A stretch of 64,000 bases of DNA from Onchidella celtica (taxonomy: Eukaryota > Mollusca > Gastropoda > Systellommatophora > Onchidiidae): NCBI GenBank assembly GCA_963931925.1, contig OZ007581.1, forward strand, positions 24,690,543 through 24,754,542, read 5' to 3'. The translations under genes were made by a program, and so were the position numbers. The notes below the pieces were generated by a model that worked only from the letters and a program-made list of their open reading frames with translations, was not told the DNA's origin and did not search any database. This document shows, piece after piece, positions 20,661 through 32,765 of the stretch (position 1 is its first letter; each line of letters opens with the position of its first letter).

Positions 20661-23600
20661 TAAATAACGCTGAATGAATGTTGATAAACAGGCACCATAT
20701 GCATCGATAAATTTTTCACATCATTATTAGATCCACATCTGCACATTATGCCACATGAATGAGTCATGCCCATAATTTAAAGTAAAAAAAAAAAAGTACG
20801 TTTTAAGTCAACAACTGCATAAACAAATCTACTTGCACCCTTTTGAATCGTGCAGAGGACGACAGACGCGGCCAAAACACTTGCCTGTTTGGATAGTTTG
20901 CCAGTGGAAAGTACAGATCTTGATAATAATGAGTATCACTGTAGGCTAGGCTATGCAATATTGATACAAATATGTTCACTTTTAATGATAAATAATTTGA
21001 AAAGGGCGGAAAAAGGAGCCCTCGAATTCGAATGCCGGTTCCAGAAATCTGTTTCGTGTTTAACTGTCCTAAAAATATAACTTTCAGTTGTTATCAATTT
21101 TAAAAGTAGGCCAAGTTTTTCAGGGGACAGGAACCGAAACTTAGTGTGTAATATGAATTCATTCAGTGACTGTTTCGCAACAGAGGGGTGTCGAATGTTC
21201 ATGGGCGTAGATAGAAACCACAAAGTTATGTTGGGCACCTAACTTTTTTAAAAAAATCATTACTACTAGGCCCAGTGGATGATCTCTGTGTTCAGTCTTA
21301 TCTATCTTCTTCTTATATATATATATATTTGAGGACTTGAAAACTTTGACCTCTATGCATTCCATGACCACAGCACACAGAGTTCTGAAATTTTTTGTGC
21401 TGATGCAGAGCAAAACGTACGAGGTTTTTAAGGAATACTTCTTGAAATTTGATGCTCTACTGATTTTAGAAAAATCAAACAAAAAATCGGCCGGAAAAAA
21501 ACTCCAGTAGCCTTTTTAAGCGCTTTCCTTCGTTTCACACTCACATCTATCTTTTTTACATAGATCTCTATCCTCTTCAAATTGAATGGACCGGAAACTC
21601 GGAAACACACTAGATCTAGATCTAGCATTTTGTGCAATCAATAGCCCTAGATGTAGAAATCTACCTCGATCTACTTAAAAATCAACTAAGCAGTGCATAG
21701 AATCTTCTTCCGTATAAACAAACGAACAAAAATAAAAATAATAAACAAATAGGAACAGGCAAGATGACGCAGGTCCATAATAATCACCCAGAACTGAAAC
21801 CAATATTCAAACCGGTTTATCCCGGGCAGGGCCGGGGACCTCAGCTAGTATTATATAATTGTTGTGGTGGCCTATGTTATCATCAATGTTGATGATCTTG
21901 CTGGCTTGATTACGACAGGCAGATGTGTGCTCTCTTCTTCCCACTGCTAAAAAATTCCAGCTTCTCTTACCATTTATGTGGCAAAAGTAACGCGACATAA
22001 TTATATGGGAATCTGACACTGATAACAGCAAGAATCCTTACTAGCCTGTAATAGATAGGCCTAGACTGAGACAGTATTATTTAATCATCACGTTTATGCA
22101 TGGTTCTCCAACACGTTTCAGATTTTATTTCTTTTTATACATGGTTCTGTAATTATTTTGTCATGTAATGTAGATGTTACAAATAGACGAGTTACGTTTG
22201 TTACTGCACATACATTGGTCTGAGTGAACTATATGCACTCATGAAGTATCATTTGTTTATTTATTTATTTATTCATCTTATTTTGGGTTTTCATGTTTCT
22301 TTCCTAAGACATGAATTTGTTATTTATAGTCATCCAAAAAAAAAAAAAAAATAGTCTGTGCTATAAGAATTGATTGTGAGAGAGATCTGACTTTTCCCAA
22401 ACCATCAAATAGACTCTCTCCACCCCCATTATTATTCCACTCTGGCTACGCCTGTGGAAAAGTTTCTGTGCACGTCGACCTAACCTTTTCAACTTTCGGT
22501 GTGCAGTGTGCCGCCATTTGTCCCATGGCCTTGTATGCCTATAATATCACCACGTCAACAATCTTTGTGCAGGACATCCCAGGCGTGAAATACCCTGGCA
22601 AAGACACTGAGTTGCACACAATTGGCCTATCGTTAACTTTCAGAAGATTTGCAATAATAAGAAACATTAAACAAGATAATTTGATATTGGTTTTAGTGAT
22701 TAATTATTTCCTCCTTTTAAGACGAACATAAATTGGAGAAATAAATGAACTCGATAACAACAGTTTTCTCAGAGTGACCTCTCGGATCAAATGGTCACAT
22801 AATTTTAGTCTTGATTGCAAAATGAATGTTTCTGGAAGAGTTAGGGCTAGGATTGGCAGATGGCACTGGGTTTGTCTGATTGGCCACGGTAACTTATTCG
22901 TTGGCAAAATGGCCAAAGCAAGTTTAAAAAAAAATAAAAAATTAGACACAGATAGTTAAAAAAAAAAAAAAGGAAAAGAAATGATTTCATTTTTATATGT
23001 CACTCAAATGCCTTCTATGTCGGTCTGTATGTCCATATGTCTGTCTGTGTGTCCCTTCCCCTCTCTCTCTCCAGTATAGTAGGCATACGTGAAGTAAAAT
23101 TTAAAGTGATCATCATGCTACACACCCCTTACATGTCATAGAAATCATGAACGTTCTTCAAGAGAATGCACATAAGCAAGCCGTACTGTGACGGATATTT
23201 AACTCTATCTTTATAAATTATACACGTACATTATTTTGGTTGTTATTGTTGTTCACGCACCAGTCACGTATGATACATGTATAAGATAACAAAGTAAGAC
23301 ATACACAACGATAACAGTTTTGTACTGTTTTGTTTTGTTCCCTGATAAAGCTCTTTATCAGTTTGCATGATGTGTGTCAGAGTAAAATGTGTAGTGGCAC
23401 ACTCTCATCCATTATTTGGTACCGTAAATTATATCCGGCAACTTTGCCGATTTGGGTCGTAGACCTACAAAGTACATGTAAACATTTCTTAACTGGCAAC
23501 TGAAGCGATTGAAATTTGGGTCGAGAATTTACGCAGTTACAATTATCGGCATTATCGGTTGTGGGAATTATTGATTTGTAATCATGATCTCTTTAACAAA

Positions 23601-24199
23601 CAAAAAAAAAGGGGGGGGGGGCTGGGGGTCTGATCTACTCATAGTGATATCGATAGGAGTAACTAGTAGTAGCATGTTCGCATTATAGGAAAATTCCATA
23701 TAGGTAGATGCAACAAACACACTTAAAACTAAAAGATAGGTTCGTAGACAGACAGACAGGAAGGCAGGCGGGCAGATTTAGATAGACAGATTAATAGATA
23801 GATGGGTGGATTCTACATTGGAAGATTCTACCTCAATAACAGTTAAGACAAAAACAAATACATTAGAGCAAACTTCCAAACTGATGACAGTATTATTATC
23901 TTTAATGTGGGTGTCACATCGAATAAATTCAGTGTAACTCATAATACATGCACATATCGTGCTGTCTGTGGACACCACTGGGAACTCAACGATTAAAATT
24001 TAGTCCCGCCAGCGTTTACTGTGCTGTATTTTATTTTAAAGTGCCATTTCTTCTGACGGATGAACTGGTGGGAAATGTTTGGTAAGATTTGTGAGTCTTA
24101 AACAATAAATATAGCCAGCAGGAATAAAACTTCATCATTATTTAGGGCGGGGTGGGCGGAGATGGAGAAAGGGGTATCACATTGTTGTTGCTTGTGCGT
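20661..24199. other. No gene recognised
   Basis: AT-rich. Holds poly-A tracts (20786, 22337, 22957), a short (TTTA)n tract at 22257-22274, a poly-G run at 23610-23620 and GACA/GATA-like microsatellite sequence at about 23746-23803. ORFs up to about 100 codons on both strands show no domain. Confidence 0.5.
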
Positions 24200-24480
24200 C
24201 GGCCTACGTAACCCGCGCGTTTTGTGCTGAGGGCACGCAGGTGTCCCTGAACTCGTCCTCAACCCTATATTATCGAATCCCTAACCCTACCCCTTTCAAT
24301 AATTATAATTAAAAAAAAAACCACAGGAGGAAAACAAAGACAAACTTTGAAAGAATAATTAATTAAGGCTGTTGTTAGTATTTCCGGTAAAGCTCTTCAG
24401 CTCTGGAGTCGCAAAAGGCTTTAAAACACGCACCCTTAGCGCAAAACAATCTACTAAGCCTGGAAAATCACAGCTGGTTG
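24200..24480 (+). repeat. Dispersed repeat B, copy 1 (partner at 37850-38080)
   Basis: Blocks shared with 37850-38080: ATCGAATCCCTAACCCTACC versus ATCGTATCCCTAACCCTGCC, GAATAATTAATT with AACTAAGGCTG, and a TAGCGCAAAA word near the end. Confidence 0.6.
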
Positions 24481-24590
24481 CTGCCAGCATAATGTACACC
24501 TGAGAAATACTGTAGTAAGTTTTACTATGATAGGGTCTTCCCGGATTTACTAGGAAAATAAATATAGGAAATTATGGGGTGGATGGCCCT
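24460..24590 (+). repeat. Dispersed repeat C, copy 1 (partner at 26158-26285)
   Basis: CACAGCTGGTTGCTGCCAGC and the following ATAATGTACACC recur at 26160 as CACAGCTAGTTGCTGCCAGC, followed in both by a GGATCTTCC/GGTCTTCC block, GGATTTACT and ATATAGGAAAT. Confidence 0.75.
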
Positions 24591-26157
24591 TTGGATTCCA
24601 TATCGTTTGTTTTTTGCACATGCTTATAATAAAGAATACCGACAAAACAACCAAAAAACAAAACACTACTATTTTTAACAGTCGTAGGCAAATTAGGGTC
24701 AGCCAGTGGAACTAACTGTGGTACGCAAAGAGTCAACACATGTGTATTGTTTCATTAGTTTCAAGGCTGATAATCAGTGAACGAATTTGGGGTAAATAAG
24801 TAGAACTAACTACAGAACTGAACAAGTTGATAATCCGTCTTAAAAGTGACAATCATGCATGGATTAGGATATATGGAGGTGGGACAAACTAGAACAGAAT
24901 GGGTTAGTAGGATATAAAGTTTAAAAGCTAATACTGTATTAGTAATCATACATGAATAGGGGTCAGCAAGTAGAATTTACTGAAAACAGAATTGGTTCAT
25001 ATACCGTTCTAAAACTAATAATTATAATATATGACTTCGGAACTAACAGTAGAACAGAGTGGGTTAATATAGGGCCTACTGTTCTAAAACTTATAATCAT
25101 GAATTAAAGTTAGCAAATGGAACAAACTGGAGCAGAATGGGTTAAAATACCATTTTAAAACTAAATGTAATATCACTCAGGGATGAGTTGGCGACTGGAA
25201 GCGAAACCAGCTGTGGAACGGAAAAGGTTAACAAAATGTTACCAATTCATTCGCCATCCTGTTTCTTCAAATTTCTGGACACGCAGAAGTGAGTCATAAT
25301 TGCGTAACCCATCAAGAAATTAATATTAACAAAATTAAGGAAGTGAAATGCTAATCTGGCAAGTTCACCTGATGATAAAGGTGACCATCTCGTGTGTGTG
25401 TGTTTGTTTTCTTCAATTTTGTTTCCTTGTTTAAAGACAGATTCTGTCGGCAATTAAATCAGGGAAGGAAAACTGTCCATTATCATTATAATATCTCCGG
25501 TCACATCCTGGCTTAAGATTGCTCAGTACAATTGGGGGAGGGGTCAGCCATAAAGTACGTACGCTCGGATTAAAAATCAGTGACACAAAGCAACCTAAAA
25601 AAAAGAAACAACTTCCCCAACATTTGAAGTCTCCAAATCTATATATATAAAAAAAAAAACTTTCTGTAGGTCGGAAGGTTGATTTTCTCAACTCGGATGA
25701 CTGTGAAATAATTCCAACTCTGTGCTGTCGACTCACAATTTTTTTTTTTTTTAAATTTTGTTTCGATTTTTGGGTAGTGGTTTTTTAGGTCATGTTCATG
25801 TTGGTAAAATTGCTCACAATAAACTTCTTTTTTGCGACTAATTTGTGACCAGTTTCCGAAAAAGACAGCTTACCGTTTTCCGCTAACCCATAGGCTGCTA
25901 TAGTCGATAAAACGAGCAAAAACAAAACTCACAAGCGAGTGGTTGATAATTACGGCACGGTTGCTTTTCGACGTCTTCATGTTGGTTCACTTTCGCTTCT
26001 CATCACTTCTCCTTGACAGCTGACCTAATTTCGACCTGTTGGGTTTTTCCAATTTTTTAATTTTTTTTTCAATTGTTCCTGAACGCGAACGGGGTGGGAT
26101 TGGGTAAATCCTTGTAGCTACTCACTCAAAGTCTCTCTAAGGGGGATATTACTCGAA

Positions 26158-26285
26158 CGTCACAGCTAGTTGCTGCCAGCATAATGTACACCCAAGAAAT
26201 AGCAGCTGAAGTTGACTGCCTGACCAGGCTTAGCATGATGGGATCTTCCTGGATTTACTGAAACAATATAGGAAATCATGGTATG
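26158..26285 (+). repeat. Dispersed repeat C, copy 2
   Basis: See 24460-24590. This copy carries an extra ~25 bp in the middle. Confidence 0.75.
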
Positions 26286-26344
26286 CGCTTCTTGTCTGTC
26301 AGCAGCTGACTGTGCCGTTCCGGGCGCGGGTTTGCCGATTACAG

Positions 26345-26551
26345 TGCAGACCAGCAAATTCAGGAGCGGGGCAGTAACACGCCCACATCCCAGGGATTTT
26401 CGGTGACGTTCAGATTCATTATAGGGTTAGAGTGTACAGTCCAGAGGTTGCAGCACCCATGGCAATTGTTCGATAGGACGAGAAATCCCTTAGCCGATGA
26501 CCTGTGTTTGGGGGTCTGTTGTTGCTCCGCTCCTGAATTTGCTGGTCTGCA
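26345..26551. repeat. 25-bp perfect inverted repeat with ~157-bp loop
   Basis: Left arm 26345-26369 (TGCAGACCAGCAAATTCAGG and AGCGG) is exactly complementary to 26527-26551. Weaker pairing extends outside, GCCGATTACAG against the complement of CAATCGAAAAA. It resembles the termini of a small DNA transposon, but no target duplication was identified. Confidence 0.7.
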
Positions 26552-26989
26552 TTGCAATCGAAAAACACGCGTTCCGGGCTTGGTATGGATCCCCCCCCCC
26601 CCCCCCCATTAGGCTGTTAATCGTGGTAACATAATGTGGCCCAGACATTAAAGGCGAACAATAAACTTTCACAAACGAAATAAATATTCATTAACGAATA
26701 AAGACAGTTAATGCACAGACAGTGCTGTATATTCACAGATCAAGCAATGCATTGAAGATGGCAGGTGGCACAGTGACTCAAGCACAAATAAGCGATACGA
26801 TAACGTAGAGCATACATTAAAGAAAAAAAATTAACCCTCAAATACTCTGATTCAAATATAAATTTTTCATGTTACTCCAGGACACCAAAATAGCTTAACT
26901 AAAGGTAAACGCAGAGAGAAGCCGTGGGTAGTTCAGTAGGGCTCTGGACAAGAGCATTATAGATTATCATTTACATGTATTAACAACAA

Positions 26990-27117
26990 AAGAGAGGGGA
27001 GAAAGGGCCGAGGGAGAGATAGAAAAGGGTAAAGAGAGAAAGAGAGACGAGTAGAGAGAGAGGGAGTTGCATCTGAAGAGTCAAAAAATAAAACCTACTA
27101 AGAAAAGAGACAGAAAA

Positions 27118-27153
<36 letters not shown>

Positions 27154-27245
27154 TGACTAACAGAGGTTGTATCTAAAGAGTCAAGAAATAAGACTTACAA
27201 AGAGCAAACGGAGAGACAGAGAGACAGAAATAGAGAGAGAGAAAG
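26990..27245. repeat. (GA)n-rich purine tract
   Basis: Long AGAGAGA runs with GACAGACA interruptions. The minus-strand ORF at 27181-27396 is partly a translation of this tract. Confidence 0.85.
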
Positions 27246-27619
27246 TTGCATCCATTTGGTCTTTCAAAGCACAATTTCGCCAGATCCACTCATATATTAT
27301 ATCATAGCATGAAAGGATTGTCATCCATTTGACAATGCAATGTGCATACATAAAGATATATCTGTACCATGAATCAAAAAGCAAACCATCAAACACATAT
27401 TAACAAAGGCTGGTAAAAGAAGGTGTGATAATAATATAATATTATTGAGTCAAAACAGATGTATGACGTAAATTTATTAAATTTTGAGATACATGTATAC
27501 TATGCACATGTACTGGAAAAAGGATTAAAAGTTCAGCTTCTTCGTGATCATATTACTTTTTCTTGATCGCTGCAATTTCTAAACATATACATATTGTACA
27601 TATCAAAAATCCATTTTCA

Positions 27620-27850
27620 TATTCTTAACTACATTCAAAGCTGCGTTGAATGATCTTGGTTTTGACTCCTATGTTCAACTACATTCAAAGCCGCATCGAA
27701 TGACCTTGGTTAGAGACTCCTACGCCGAAAAATATCGAACAGCAAACTTTCAAAAGTTCATCAAACAGTAATTTGACCACAATGCGCTAAAATAAACTTG
27801 AAAAGTAGCCAAAGAGCTTTTATTACAATTAGGGAACAGTGGTGACATAA
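27620..27850 (+). repeat. Dispersed repeat D, copy 1
   Basis: CAACTACATTCAAAGC with GAATGATCTTGGTT, then CAAACTTTCAAAA, a CTAAAATAAA block and AGTAGCCAAAG. The first ~35 bp is duplicated in tandem here (27627 and 27674). Further copies at 29755, 30822 and 51917. Confidence 0.75.
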
Positions 27851-28825
27851 GGAGTTGACACTGATACAGAAAAGGAATGGCAGTTACCCACATGTCGTTC
27901 ATTATGGCAAAAATATGACAGGGATGTCTGTGGCTTGTCAATAAAAAGTAGGCACATCTCAAACAGAAATTATAAGCATATGTGCAATGTAGTTGTTGCG
28001 TAGTAATTAGTATGTAACCAAATCAACATACACTTTCCAAAAAGGCTGTTCATTTTTCTTTCCTCAAGCCTCAGCCAAAAAAAAATAATAATCCAAAAAC
28101 CGATGAAAATCAGCAAACTTAACGGGCTGTTAGAAAATGGACATAATATTGATATAGTTTGAGTTTGAGTTTGGGTTAAACAGCCCGCCGGCATGACAAC
28201 AACCACTTTGCATCAAACTGATATTGAAAAAAAATTGCAATGTGGCCCATATGCTGTGCATTATGGTAAAAATATACTAATTATGGCAATATATTTGAAA
28301 AAAGAAAACAAAACAAATTGCTGTAGGTAATTATGGCAATACACTGAAAGTGACGCTCGAACAAAATAAATTGTTTTTTTTACATCCAATAGCATGAAGA
28401 AATGAATCTTTTCGCATCGCCTTGTGCAACGCTTGAGCGACCCACTTTACAACAGGTCGATAATCTGCATGATACGGTTGAGGGACTCTTTGACCAACCT
28501 TTCATGCTGCAATGCTCAAAGCTTGAGTTTGCAGTCTCACCTTATACACTGCACAATGTATGTTTGCATACAAAACAAATATATTCCTGTCTTCTACTCT
28601 TAACAAAGTTCTACAGTGATAGGGGAACTGTACAAAATTAAATATTGTAATTTTTTTATACTGGCTTTGTAAAATACGGCACTGCACATGACTTTCGCGC
28701 ATTCACAGTTAGACATTGGCTGACGTACTGCTCTGCGGAAATACAAATCAGGACTTGAAGATGTCATCGTATTGATTTAATATTCTATAAATATTTCACA
28801 TTCTACATTTTTTTTTATTGTTGGA
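27851..28825. other. No gene recognised
   Basis: AT-rich. Contains a (TTTGAG)n-type short tract near 28156-28172 and repeated ATTATGGCAATA words at 28278-28345. No supported ORF. Confidence 0.45.
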
Positions 28826-28935
28826 TTGCATTTTCTTTGCGTGTTATTGTATCATTTGGATATTATTTCTTACGTAAGGCTTTGCTACATACAAATTTTC
28901 GTTTTGCCAATTTTTGACCTCACCAGTGGCAGTGC
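28826..28935 (+). repeat. Foldback family E, half element
   Basis: TTGCATTTTCTTTGCGTG...TATTATTTCTTACGTAAGG, CTTTGCTACATACAA and TTTTGCCAATTTTTGAC match the right half of the family at 32060-32290 and 38130-38380. Confidence 0.6.
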
Positions 28936-29754
28936 AAAATCTGTGCGCACTAACTGCGCTAGCTGTCTCACCTTAATGTATCTAGTACATTTGCTCTTAA
29001 TAACCTGTACACTGATACTACTGCCATAACGTAGATTTATCAGAAGATTTTTTTTTTTGGTGGATTTTTAAACTATCCCCATCATGTCAGCAGAGATAAT
29101 TACTATGGAATAAGCATGTTTAGAGGGCAGGTGAAATGCGTGAGCCATGCAAGGCGAAAAGGTTAAAGAATATAACAATGACTAAAACCTCTACAAATAT
29201 AAGGGTTGCATATAAGTCTATTGTCTTACAATTTTTCAGATGCCCTAAAATCGGATTAATATCATATCCCAAGTCAAAGATTCTCTCATGAATAATACAT
29301 GTAACAGTACCAATTGTCTAAAAAAGTCCAATACACTTGACTATTTTAAATTTTCAAAAGACTAATTATATTAAACAAAAATGAAGAGGACACTGCACCC
29401 ACCCACTTAAAAACATTGCAAAAAAGTCTACTGCTGATTTTCATGGGCTCCTCAGGTGCACTGAAGACTATGTTCTTCACTGACACATTCCCAGCTTTTT
29501 ATACATTAGAAAACCAACCAATGCGTCAGTGACGCATCATTCAGCTCTATGACAAGAATCGACTAAATTTTAGCAGCTTCCAACAGACCAGATTAGATTG
29601 TGGTATATTCTGTGCCAAACTGCTTTATTTTTCACATTCCTGATGCCTCTTGTACTATATAATGCTATAGAAAATGATCACATTAACAAAATGTCAACAT
29701 TTCCCTAACAGTAACACTGTATAACTAAAATATTTGAGAAACTGATTTTTATAT

Positions 29755-29950
29755 TTATTCAACTATGTTCCAAGCTGCAGTGAATGATCTAGGTTTTAGA
29801 TTCCTAAGCTAAAAAATAATCAGATGGCAAACTTTCAAAAATTCAACGTATCTGGACCAGTTGGGTTAAAATCAAACAGACTTTTGCTTCTCCTATAACT
29901 GTATAAGGCAGCCAAAACTGATTACCACAGTTTTAAGGAATAGTGACAAC
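29755..29950 (+). repeat. Dispersed repeat D, copy 2
   Basis: TCAACTATGTTCCAAGCTGC, AATGATCTAGGTT, GGCAAACTTTCAAAAATTCA, GACCAGTTGGGTTAAAAT, GCAGCCAAAACTGATTAC: collinear with copies 1, 3 and 4. Confidence 0.75.
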
Positions 29951-29954
29951 ATGT

Positions 29955-30080
29955 GGAAAAAGAGGGAAAGAGAGAGAGACTGGGAGAGGAGAAGGGACAG
30001 GAAGCTGGAGAGACAGAGTATGGGAAGCGGAGAGGGGCCAGAAGGAGCCAATTTAAAAAAAAGAAAAAAGAAAAAAAAAA
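29955..30080. repeat. (GA)n and poly-A purine tract
   Basis: GAGAGAGA-rich followed by AAAAAAGAAAAAAG runs. The overlapping ORFs on both strands are low complexity. Confidence 0.8.
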
Positions 30081-30189
30081 GAGCACAACATTGGCCAAAA
30101 CAAGACAAAAATTGCATAAATGACACAGTGTCCTACGCTGCAAGTATAAATACCATGTCATGCAATACTGACTAATCATTGAGATTGTT

Positions 30190-30455
30190 AGGAAACATAC
30201 TGTGACCTTAGTTCTTGTTTGTTCTATCTCCATTTTCAGAAAAATATTGGAGATCTTTTAGTATGCAGAAGATATACAACAAATGCAAACTTTAACACTA
30301 GCTTAAAATATGTTGTGGCACTTATCAAGCTGTTTCACACTTTCAGTTTATTCTAACTCCTTATCATAATACTAAAGCCGTTTAACATCAAATTTCTCAG
30401 TTGTGCAAAAAGTGAAGCTGGAACAAACAAGAACTAAGTTCGCGACACACTGGTA
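30190..30455 (+). mobile_element. Inverted-repeat MITE family, copy 2 (most complete)
   Basis: The left end CTTAGTTCTTGTTTGTTC (about 30207-30224) is inverted at the right end as GAACAAACAAGAACTAAG (about 30421-30438). The interior contains TTGTGGCACTTATCAAGCTG and TACTAAAGCCGTTTAACATC. Size is about 265 bp with no coding capacity, consistent with a non-autonomous DNA transposon. Confidence 0.72.
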
Positions 30456-30821
30456 CGTATACAACAATATTAAAACTAGCTGATAACAGTGAAATAGTTG
30501 ATAGAAAAAGGATGTCCCTAACTTATAATAAAAGACAGAAAAAATAACTGTATTTCCACTAACATGAGAATGTATGACACTTTCAATGCTAATTCTAAAT
30601 GCGCACATGTGTGTACATAGATCTAGCTTTCATCAAAATGACCATGGAGTGGCATTGGCTTTCCTAATTTGCAATAGAAAGAGAAAGCTGTGTACATGTT
30701 TTTTTCTAATGTCCTGGGGTATGTAATACTATATAACACTGCCAATGTCAGTACCAAACACTGTCACCGTTCCCTAGAATTGTAGTAGCTCAAAAATTAA
30801 AAATCTGATCTTTTATTATAT

Positions 30822-31010
30822 ACTCAACTACATTCAAAGCCACATCAAATGATCTTGGTTACACACTCTTAAGCTCAAATATAACTGAAGAGGAAACTTT
30901 CAAAAATTTATTGTAACTAGACCAGTTGTGCTAAAATAAAACAGTTTTTTGCTGCTCTCAAAAAGTACTCAAAGACAATTACTAGTTTTAGGAAACGGTA
31001 ATGATTATGT
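30822..31010 (+). repeat. Dispersed repeat D, copy 3
   Basis: CAACTACATTCAAAGCCACA, AATGATCTTGGTTACA, GGAAACTTTCAAAAATTTAT, GACCAGTTGTGCTAAAATAA. Confidence 0.75.
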
Positions 31011-31534
31011 AGACTTCTGTCCATAGGCAAGCAAATTCATATGAATCTGAGTGACTGATTTTTAAGCTTTGTCACAATGATTCAAGAGTTGCATTTGCAT
31101 TCCTAATTTACAATATACCTTGTGTCTCTGGAGCCCTGAGTTTTGTAATATCTATGAAATTATCACTGTCAATTCTAAATATTTAGACTCACATCAAAAG
31201 GAGTACAAAACTAATACAGACCTAGCAGCCTTTTATGGTACATTATGCTATTTTTTGTCATCAGGTAGGTTATGTTGAAATATTTGCTCAGGAGGCAATG
31301 TTCTCTGAAAACACTTATTGCAAAACCACAAATGATATTGACTTGAAATGTATTATCTTTGTTTACTAGTCCTGTGCAACATGAGTGCAAGTTTAATTGT
31401 GGAGAAAAAACACGACAACAAAGAAAAGCTGTGTAAAATGTAATATATATGAGGTGATGGCATAGAACTGGTAATTTGACACCGTTTTCCAAGTTGAGAA
31501 AGTCCAGCAAAATGTTGGTTGTGTTATGAAATAG

Positions 31535-32007
31535 CCTATATTATTGTGCCATAAATCTCTTCATAATAATGCACCATCATACCTGTCCAGCCTGATTCCA
31601 AAATATGTCTCACCACGTTCCCTTAGATCGGGTGATCAAAATTTGTTAACTCTCACCAGACCATTGAAGAAAGTAGGGGAGAGATCTTTTAACCATTCAG
31701 GTCCTAAAATATGGAACAACCTACCCCAAGAAAATCAGAAACATCGAGTCAGAATCAGAGTTTAAGGCAGCCTTAAAGACACACTTGTTTAAACTGGCCC
31801 ACCAATCCCCATCCATCTAATATCGACAAAATGATCTTCTGATTGTATGACGGTATACATTTGTTCATTTGATGTAACATGCTTTGTGTTTTTCCTGTGC
31901 TTATAAGACTGATTGTGCATATAATGTGTTTATAAAATGTACAGCGCCTTGAGCCGAATCAGGGATAAGGCGCTATATAAATGATCTCTATTATTATTAT
32001 TATTATA
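31535..32007 (+). pseudogene. LINE 3' end (RT C-terminus and 3' UTR with ATT tail)
   Basis: The plus strand encodes CHKSLHNNAPSYLSSLIPKY, SPRSLRSGDQNLL and FNHSGPKIWNNLP, the conserved C-terminus of a CR1/L2-type non-LTR RT. After a one-base shift near 31740 comes ESEFKAALKTHLFKLAH, ending at TAA 31818-31820. The 3' UTR ends with GCGCCTTGAGCC...GGCGCTATATAAATGATC and (ATT)n. A 5'-truncated dead copy. Confidence 0.85.
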
Positions 32008-32059
32008 TTTATTTTTGCCAATGCAGACTGCCATGTCTGCTATCATTTTCTAAGAGAAA

Positions 32060-32290
32060 TATTACTAAAAGCACAGAGAATCTGTGGGATCAAAGCAAGA
32101 CTTGCAGCAAAGTCAAAATATGACAAAAAGAAAAGGTTGTACGGAGCAAAGCCTCGCCTATGAAGTAATACCAAAATCTTCCCTTTTCCTTTGCATTTTA
32201 TTACATGTATATCGTTTCTATATTATTTCTTATGTGAGCTTTGTTACATACAACTTTTTTTTTTTGCCATATTTTGGCTATCATTTTCTA
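32060..32290. mobile_element. Foldback family E, copy (both arms)
   Basis: Left arm (AGAATCTGTGGGATC, GCAAGACTTGCAGCAAAGTC, AAAATATGACAAAAAG, GTTGTACGGAGCAAAGC) is inverted in the right arm (GCTTTGTTACATACAAC, TTTTTGCCATATTTTGGC). Related to 38130-38380. Confidence 0.7.
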
Positions 32291-32554
32291 AAAAAATAGT
32301 TCCCCAACTTCTGCGCGATAATTTTTTTCCCCTTATCGGCAACACTTTATATTTTTTTTCCCGACCAAATATCGATTTTTCCGACCAAAATCCGACTTTT
32401 CCGACCGTGAGTTAAAAATCCGACCAAAATCCGACTTTCCGACTTCGCTGGACACGCTGATTATGAATTTATCAGGTGAGATGGCTTTCATCATCAACAC
32501 CTTCCACACATGGTCACAGCTCTACACTAATGGCATGAGTCATTTTTGACACTT

Positions 32555-32765
32555 TTGAGACATTAAGAATAAATTGTTTCTTTTCCTATCATTTGGTGAC
32601 TTGCCATTATGATTCTATTGGATTATTACATTTTCCTATTGGCACATTTCTCTTTCTTTAATATCATCTGATAGTCAGGACTGCAATGAACTGTTAATTG
32701 CTTTTTTCACCAAGTCTGACGTATGCCATTATTGTAGAGCAGTGATGGTATGAAAAGAACAAAAT
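32555..32765 (+). repeat. Dispersed repeat F, copy 1 (partner at 52650-52865)
   Basis: Shared blocks: GCCATTATGATTCTATTGGA with TTATTACATTTTCCT, ATC.(T/A)ATAG, GGTCAGGA(C/A)TGCAATGAA, and CCATTATTGTAGAGCAGTGA versus CCATTATCGTAGAGCAGTGA. Confidence 0.8.

Noticed and set aside
22468..22731. 87-aa plus-strand ORF
   Set aside because: No domain, signal or splice context; length is unremarkable for this base composition.
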